Shown: piece by piece, positions 30,277-33,635 of the stretch
Numbering within the stretch: the stretch's first letter is position 1
Layout: each line of letters starts with the position of its first letter
NCBI GenBank assembly: GCA_004524565.1
Contig: SDNZ01000013.1
Location: forward strand, 1 to 33,635
Direction: 5' to 3'
Source: Candidatus Thorarchaeota archaeon
GTDB lineage: Archaea; Asgardarchaeota; Thorarchaeia; Thorarchaeales; Thorarchaeaceae
Length of the DNA: 33,635 bases
The notes under the pieces: model-generated
What the model saw: only the letters and a program-made list of their open reading frames with translations
What the model was told of the DNA's origin: nothing
Databases searched by the model: none
Position numbers and translations under genes: made by a program

Positions 30277-30594
30277 ATAGGCAAAGAAAAAGCAATTGGA
30301 GCTCTTATCTTCATCTTCGCTCTGCTAGTACTCGTTTACTACGTTTGGGGGCTAGTCCTTATTCCAATCTTTCCAGACCTTGGAACATGGGTTGATACCA
30401 ATTTTGGTATACTAGCAGGACTTTTCAATCCGGATCCCATGATTTTAATTACACTACCAATCTTACTTGGTGTTGTACTGATCATGGTCATCGCGATGTG
30501 GATCGGGTATACAATGCTCACCACTCCTGCGCCGGAACCACTCGAAGACTTTGACTTCGATGAAGAAGAAGTTACAGAGAAGAAAGAAGAGTAA
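30277..30594 (+). CDS. Small two-TM membrane protein with AUA (or AUU) start codon
   Basis: The protein has 105 residues. The frame opens after a TAG at 30259-30261 and contains no ATG, GTG or TTG until an ATG inside the second hydrophobic segment. GAGGAG (30261-30266) precedes two possible non-standard starts: ATT at 30271 and ATA at 30277. Reading from ATA gives MGKEKAIGALIFIFALLVLV, closely like the MGKGLAIFGLLLIIVG start of the gene at 5334, so ATA is favoured. Two TM helices (about 7-30 and about 55-80) flank an extracytoplasmic loop with Pro and Trp (IPIFPDLGTWVD). The C terminus is highly acidic (EPLEDFDFDEEEVTEKKEE). It ends just before a clear terminator. The coding look is strong; the start is unusual or reflects a sequence error. 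Confidence 0.72.
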   Translation: MGKEKAIGALIFIFALLVLVYYVWGLVLIPIFPDLGTWVDTNFGILAGLFNPDPMILITLPILLGVVLIMVIAMWIGYTMLTTPAPEPLEDFDFDEEEVTEKKEE

Positions 30595-30618
30595 GATTAC
30601 TCTTCCTAGAATATGACA

Positions 30619-30638
30619 ATAGGGCCTCACAGCCCTAT
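30619..30638. terminator. Bidirectional terminator hairpin
   Basis: ATAGGGC (30619-30625) and GCCCTAT (30632-30638) form a perfect 7-bp stem around CTCACA, followed by CATTTTATTATT. It lies between the convergent stops at 30594 and 30699. Confidence 0.75.
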
Positions 30639-30698
30639 CATCTCATTTTATTATTAGTAAGAAATCTACAACGCTATTATGGGAACTACCTGCAGAAT

Positions 30699-32057
30699 TT
30701 ATTTCATTGCTCGTTGTATCAGATCAATTCCAAATTTGCAAAGATTCTTGGCAGTCTCTTGAGTTCTTCCTTCTGCAAAGATCCGGTAGAGAGGTTCAGT
30801 ACCTGATGGTCGAATGAGAATCCATCCGTCATCCTGAATCAATTTTATCCCATCAATAGTAATCCGTCGTTGATCTTCTGTCAGGATAAGCAACTTCTCT
30901 GCTATAGAATTCATTTTCTCAATGGGAATATTCAGTTTCTGTTTTTCAGTATAGTACACAGGTAGTTCACTGACTAATTCTGACAACTTTTTATTTTCCG
31001 AACTCATTATCTCAACAATCAACGCGGAGGTCATAGGACCATCACGTACTGCCTGATGGGGGGGATAGAATACACCACCATTTTCCTCACCACCTAGCTC
31101 TGCATTAATTTCTTCGACCCTGTGCGAAACATCAACACTACCCACAACAGTCCAATCTATCTTTCCACCCACCTCTTCAACGATATCTTCAATGAGCTTA
31201 CCACTACTGATAGGAGTAACAAGAGTAGAACCTGTGCGACGGTTTAGAACGCGTTTGGCAATGATTGCAAGAGAATGGTCTCCTGAAATGGTATTCCCAT
31301 CTTCGTCAACGAAAGTCGCCCTATCAGCATCACCGTCATGAGCGATTCCGAGGTCAGCACCTATGGATTTCACAGTCTTGCGTAGTTCAATCACATTCTC
31401 TGGAGTTGGCTCTGGAGATCTGCCGGGAAAGGAACCATCGAGTTGTGAATTGAGAGACACCACCTTGCACCCCAGATCACGCATTAGTTTGGGAGTGACA
31501 AGACCCCCTACGCTATTAGCCGAGTCAATAACAACCACTAGGTTTCTCGTACGAACAATTTCAGTGTTGATGTGTGACTTGATTCCCTCTATGTGCTGAT
31601 CAACAGCAGTTTCATCATGGGTCACTGATGCTAGCGCGTCCCAGTTTGCCACGGTGAAATTGCAGGAGTGAAAAATAGATTCGATTTTTCTTTCGGTTTC
31701 ACGGGATATCTCGATACCATTACCACCCATGACCTTGATGCCATTAAACTCCGCAGGATTGTGAGATGCTGTGATAACAACCCCGCCAGCAGCACGCATA
31801 CGTGGAACGACGAATTGCAATGTGGGTGTAGGAACAGGCCCAATATTGACAATAGAACATCCGGTTGATAGTAATCCTGCAATGACTGTGTTCGAGAACA
31901 TTTCTCCTCCATTCCGAGCATCTCGACCAATAACGATTTTACCTGGACCTATCACGGTACCAATTGCCTTACCTAGTTTGAGAACTAAATCAACAGTCAT
32001 TGTTTCATTTATGACTCCTCGAACACCATTTGTCCCAAACATCTTTTTTCCAGTCAT
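30699..32057 (-). CDS. glmM: Phosphoglucosamine mutase/phosphomannomutase (alpha-D-phosphohexomutase family)
   Basis: The protein has 452 residues. It interconverts hexose (or hexosamine) 6-phosphate and 1-phosphate on the way to nucleotide sugars for glycans. All four active-site motifs are visible: the phosphoserine loop TASHNPAEFNGIK with S98, the Mg loop DGDADR (241-246), the sugar loop GGEENGG (322-328) and the phosphate loop RPSGTEP (416-422). GGEENGG resembles archaeal GlmM-type enzymes more than the GEMSGH of bacterial ManB, but substrate choice is not certain. Length is normal. The ATG has GGTGTGACTAT upstream. It is divergent from the TPR gene. Confidence 0.9.
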   Translation of the reverse strand: MTGKKMFGTNGVRGVINETMTVDLVLKLGKAIGTVIGPGKIVIGRDARNGGEMFSNTVIAGLLSTGCSIVNIGPVPTPTLQFVVPRMRAAGGVVITASHNPAEFNGIKVMGGNGIEISRETERKIESIFHSCNFTVANWDALASVTHDETAVDQHIEGIKSHINTEIVRTRNLVVVIDSANSVGGLVTPKLMRDLGCKVVSLNSQLDGSFPGRSPEPTPENVIELRKTVKSIGADLGIAHDGDADRATFVDEDGNTISGDHSLAIIAKRVLNRRTGSTLVTPISSGKLIEDIVEEVGGKIDWTVVGSVDVSHRVEEINAELGGEENGGVFYPPHQAVRDGPMTSALIVEIMSSENKKLSELVSELPVYYTEKQKLNIPIEKMNSIAEKLLILTEDQRRITIDGIKLIQDDGWILIRPSGTEPLYRIFAEGRTQETAKNLCKFGIDLIQRAMK

Positions 32058-32133
32058 ATAGTCACACCCTGCAGTCTGTGCTCCTAGGCCATGACTTAAG
32101 AGTTATTGTCTAGTTGAAAACTTGGTGGTACAG

Positions 32134-32703
32134 GTGCCAATCTTTGGACGTTCGAAAGATACTGAGTACGAGCACGCTGCAAGATTACTTGCTAGTGGTG
32201 ATACGCTTGAGGCAATAGATCGATTTCGAGAGATTATCTCAAAGAGACCGAATCATACGAACGCAAGAGTATCTCTCGCTGTGGCGTTGATGCAGGCTCA
32301 GGAAGAACCCGATATTGATAATCCTCTTACTATCGAAGCTCTGGAGAGCCTTGATACCGCCGCTTCTCTAGCCCCAGAGGACCCAGTCCCCTATTTCAAC
32401 AAGGGAGTTCTTCTCAGGGATTTGAAGCAGTTTGACAAAGCCATAAGAAGTTTTGAAATTGCTCTGGAGATCGAAGAACGCTTAGCTCCAGCAATTCTCC
32501 ATTTGGCAGAGATAAACTATGAATTGGGGAACTGGGAGAAAGCAATCGAATTAGCCCGTTTAGCCCTCATTCGAGACCCTGGTATGGAAGGCTCCATGGG
32601 GTGGGTTCGAGTTGCGATGAGAAAAGCAGGATTACTTGATGACGATGGAAACGTCATTGACAAGCCAACTGATGATAAAAGATGGCCAGTACGCAATCCT
32701 TAA
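32134..32703 (+). CDS. Tetratricopeptide-repeat protein
   Basis: The protein has 189 residues. Four TPR-like helix pairs are visible from residue 10 on: YEHAARLLASGDTLEAIDRF, then a diverged unit around EALESLDTAASLAPEDP, then PYFNKGVLLRDLKQFDKAIR, then AILHLAEINYELGNWEKAIE. The tail is Asp/Lys-rich and polar. TPRs mediate protein-protein contacts; the partner is unknown. Of the in-frame TTG (32122), GTG (32125) and GTG (32134), only the last has a correctly spaced ribosome site (GGTGG, 5 bases). It gives the natural-looking start MPIFGRSKDTE. The rps19 gene follows 72 bases later and may be cotranscribed. Confidence 0.85.
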   Translation: MPIFGRSKDTEYEHAARLLASGDTLEAIDRFREIISKRPNHTNARVSLAVALMQAQEEPDIDNPLTIEALESLDTAASLAPEDPVPYFNKGVLLRDLKQFDKAIRSFEIALEIEERLAPAILHLAEINYELGNWEKAIELARLALIRDPGMEGSMGWVRVAMRKAGLLDDDGNVIDKPTDDKRWPVRNP

Positions 32704-32775
32704 ATTCGGACTCTCTCGCTTCTGCGATGTTTGGGATGGTCACGGCTATCCCCGTCTATCAATTTAGGTGATTAC

Positions 32776-33186
32776 ATGTCACAAAAAGCAGAACCAATGT
32801 ACCGCGGATATCCCCTCTCAGAGCTAGTCAAATTAAACATGGACTCGCTCATCGAACTGCTCCCTTCACGCAGAAGAAGGACTCTCAAGCGAGGTCTTCC
32901 TCCACGTCAGAAGAAGCTCCTGATGAAACTCAGAGCTGCCAGAAAGCAGGCTAAGAAAGGGAAAGAGGTCGTTGTGAGAACCCACTGCCGTGACATGGTC
33001 GTTCTCCCCGAAATGGTTGACCTCACCATTGCCATTCACAACGGTAACAAGTTCAATCGCGTCAAAATTATCCCGCAGATGATCGGACACGTCCTCGGCG
33101 AGTTCAGCTCACCTATGCAACGTGTTAAGCATGGCAACCCGGGAATCGGTGCCACCAAGTCTTCTGCGTACGTTCCGCTGAAGTAA
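32776..33186 (+). CDS. rps19: Small ribosomal subunit protein uS19 (archaeal S19)
   Basis: The protein has 136 residues, part of the 30S head near the A site. The archaeal/eukaryotic form is clear: a long N-terminal region (YRGYPLSELVKLNMDSLIEL, then SRRRRTLKRG) and the conserved core THCRDMVVLPEMVDLTIAIH, KIIPQMIGHVLGEFS and HGNPGIGATKSSAYVPLK. The ATG at 32776 has AGGTGATT directly upstream; an in-frame ATG at 32731 lacks a ribosome site. In most archaea this gene lies in the S10 operon between rpl2 and rpl22. Here its neighbours are a TPR gene and an unknown gene, so it is detached from that cluster. Confidence 0.96.
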   Translation: MSQKAEPMYRGYPLSELVKLNMDSLIELLPSRRRRTLKRGLPPRQKKLLMKLRAARKQAKKGKEVVVRTHCRDMVVLPEMVDLTIAIHNGNKFNRVKIIPQMIGHVLGEFSSPMQRVKHGNPGIGATKSSAYVPLK

Positions 33187-33199
33187 AGCCCGTATTTGG

Positions 33200-33224
33200 A
33201 AAAAGGAGCGTTATGCGCCTTTTT
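33200..33224. terminator. Bidirectional terminator hairpin
   Basis: AAAAAGGAGC (33200-33209) and GCGCCTTTTT (33215-33224) pair with one mismatch around GTTAT, and the T-run continues on the plus strand. It lies just past rps19 and overlaps the stop codon of the convergent gene (33211-33213). Confidence 0.8.
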
Positions 33225-33618
33225 TCTCCTTCAATTTATTCTCAAGAAACTCCAAGACAAACTCATGAGTTGGCAACTCTTTCCATAGCAACTTACGAAG
33301 ATCAATTAGCGTGTCAAATGGCAGCTCGTAAACCATCTGAATGATATGTTTCCATTTTGCTTCCTCATCAGCATCTCTCATTTCGATTGCTTTCTTTTTA
33401 TGCAAATACTCGTCCTCATCCATGGTTCCCTTCATTATTTCTAATGCGTGAAGATCTTTCCCTTGTTGCTCTGCAAGATGATCTAACCGTCCATAGATAG
33501 GGTCATTGGTTTCACACTCTTCGGTGAATCTGTACCTACGTGCTTCTCTTTCGAATGATTCTTCCTCCATCTCTTCGTGCCACTTTTTGTACTCCTCGGT
33601 CTTCTTGTATTCTGGCAC
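33211..33618 (-). CDS. Highly charged soluble protein, function unknown, possibly 5'-incomplete
   Basis: At least 135 residues are visible. It is very rich in Glu, Lys and aromatic residues and predicted all-helical: a charged N-terminal helix (YKKTEEYKKWHEEMEEESFE), a middle segment (HLAEQQGKDLHALEIMKGTM), a Lys/Glu helix and a C-terminal helical region (FDTLIDLRKLLWKELP, then VLEFLENKLKEKK). There is no TM segment and no Cys pair motif. The GTG at 33618 is a possible start, but the frame remains open to the window edge (residues WCYGL precede it) and no ribosome site is visible, so the true start may lie outside. No family was recognised. Confidence 0.65.
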   Translation of the reverse strand: MPEYKKTEEYKKWHEEMEEESFEREARRYRFTEECETNDPIYGRLDHLAEQQGKDLHALEIMKGTMDEDEYLHKKKAIEMRDADEEAKWKHIIQMVYELPFDTLIDLRKLLWKELPTHEFVLEFLENKLKEKKGA

Positions 33619-33635
33619 TAATCCATAGCACCAGA

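Noticed and set aside
30189-30395. 68-codon plus-strand ORF starting GTG
   Set aside because: It overlaps the non-AUG gene in another frame and its product is low in hydrophobic order and Ser/Arg-rich. The overlapping frame has clear TM helices and an acidic tail.
32555-32580. T-loop-like GGTTCGAG suggesting a tRNA
   Set aside because: It lies within the TPR coding region and no acceptor, D or anticodon stems can be drawn around it.

Overview
This window looks like an ordinary chromosomal stretch of an archaeon. The direct evidence is an archaeal-type uS19 ribosomal protein, a small lysine-rich histone-fold protein, an archaeal phosphoglucosamine/phosphomannomutase, A/T-rich TATA-like elements about 25-30 bases upstream of several starts (some fitting leaderless mRNAs), and Shine-Dalgarno sites of the GGAGG/GGTGA type elsewhere. 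A very large surface protein whose cytosolic tail resembles a longin/roadblock fold, together with many small unclassified membrane proteins, suggests an Asgard archaeon, perhaps Thorarchaeota-like. That placement is inference. No tRNA, rRNA, CRISPR array, insertion sequence or phage gene was seen. Many starts are GTG or TTG, and several start calls were shortened to a codon that sits correctly behind a Shine-Dalgarno sequence.

Layout. 1-5.6 kb: the tail of a VOC-family protein, an aldo/keto reductase, a secreted-domain membrane protein (minus strand), two small multipass membrane proteins, and a winged-helix (AlkZ-like) protein whose ribosome-binding site lies in a hairpin. 5.6-6.7 kb: an MscL-type mechanosensitive channel diverging from an ICMT/PEMT-type membrane methyltransferase. 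6.8-11.5 kb: the 1556-residue surface protein with six regularly spaced Ig-like units, one transmembrane helix and a cytosolic longin-like plus winged-helix-like tail. 11.5-15.7 kb: a TspO-related membrane protein, a secreted SGNH-like protein on a Ser/Thr stalk, a TIM-barrel sugar isomerase/AP-endonuclease-like enzyme, a DinB-like protein, a zinc-ribbon protein and a TIGR04076-type protein. 15.8-19.4 kb: two tandem CPA2-type cation/proton antiporters and an endonuclease III. 19.5-23.8 kb: a flavodoxin and a heterodimeric ABC exporter with one canonical and one degenerate ATP site.

23.8-25.8 kb is the least conventional part. It is a probable operon with a coiled-coil/winged-helix/coiled-coil regulator, an unknown beta-rich protein and a previously unlisted 42-residue ORF, expressed from a promoter whose TATA box lies inside a 20-bp inverted repeat. 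The two larger products share a C-terminal D-[MF]-D-W-[EK]-D tail. 25.9-27.1 kb: the histone-fold gene and two small membrane proteins. 27.1-29.2 kb: etfBA, with a two-cluster ferredoxin domain fused to EtfA and nested inverted repeats around the promoter. 29.2-33.6 kb: a Cys-containing membrane protein, a small membrane protein that can only start at AUA or AUU, the mutase, a TPR protein, a stand-alone rps19 gene and an uncharacterised charged protein at the edge.

No dedicated defence or mobile system is visible. The best candidates for new biology are the surface-to-longin protein, the autoregulated-looking coiled-coil regulator operon, the non-AUG-start gene and the ABC nucleotide-binding-domain insertion.
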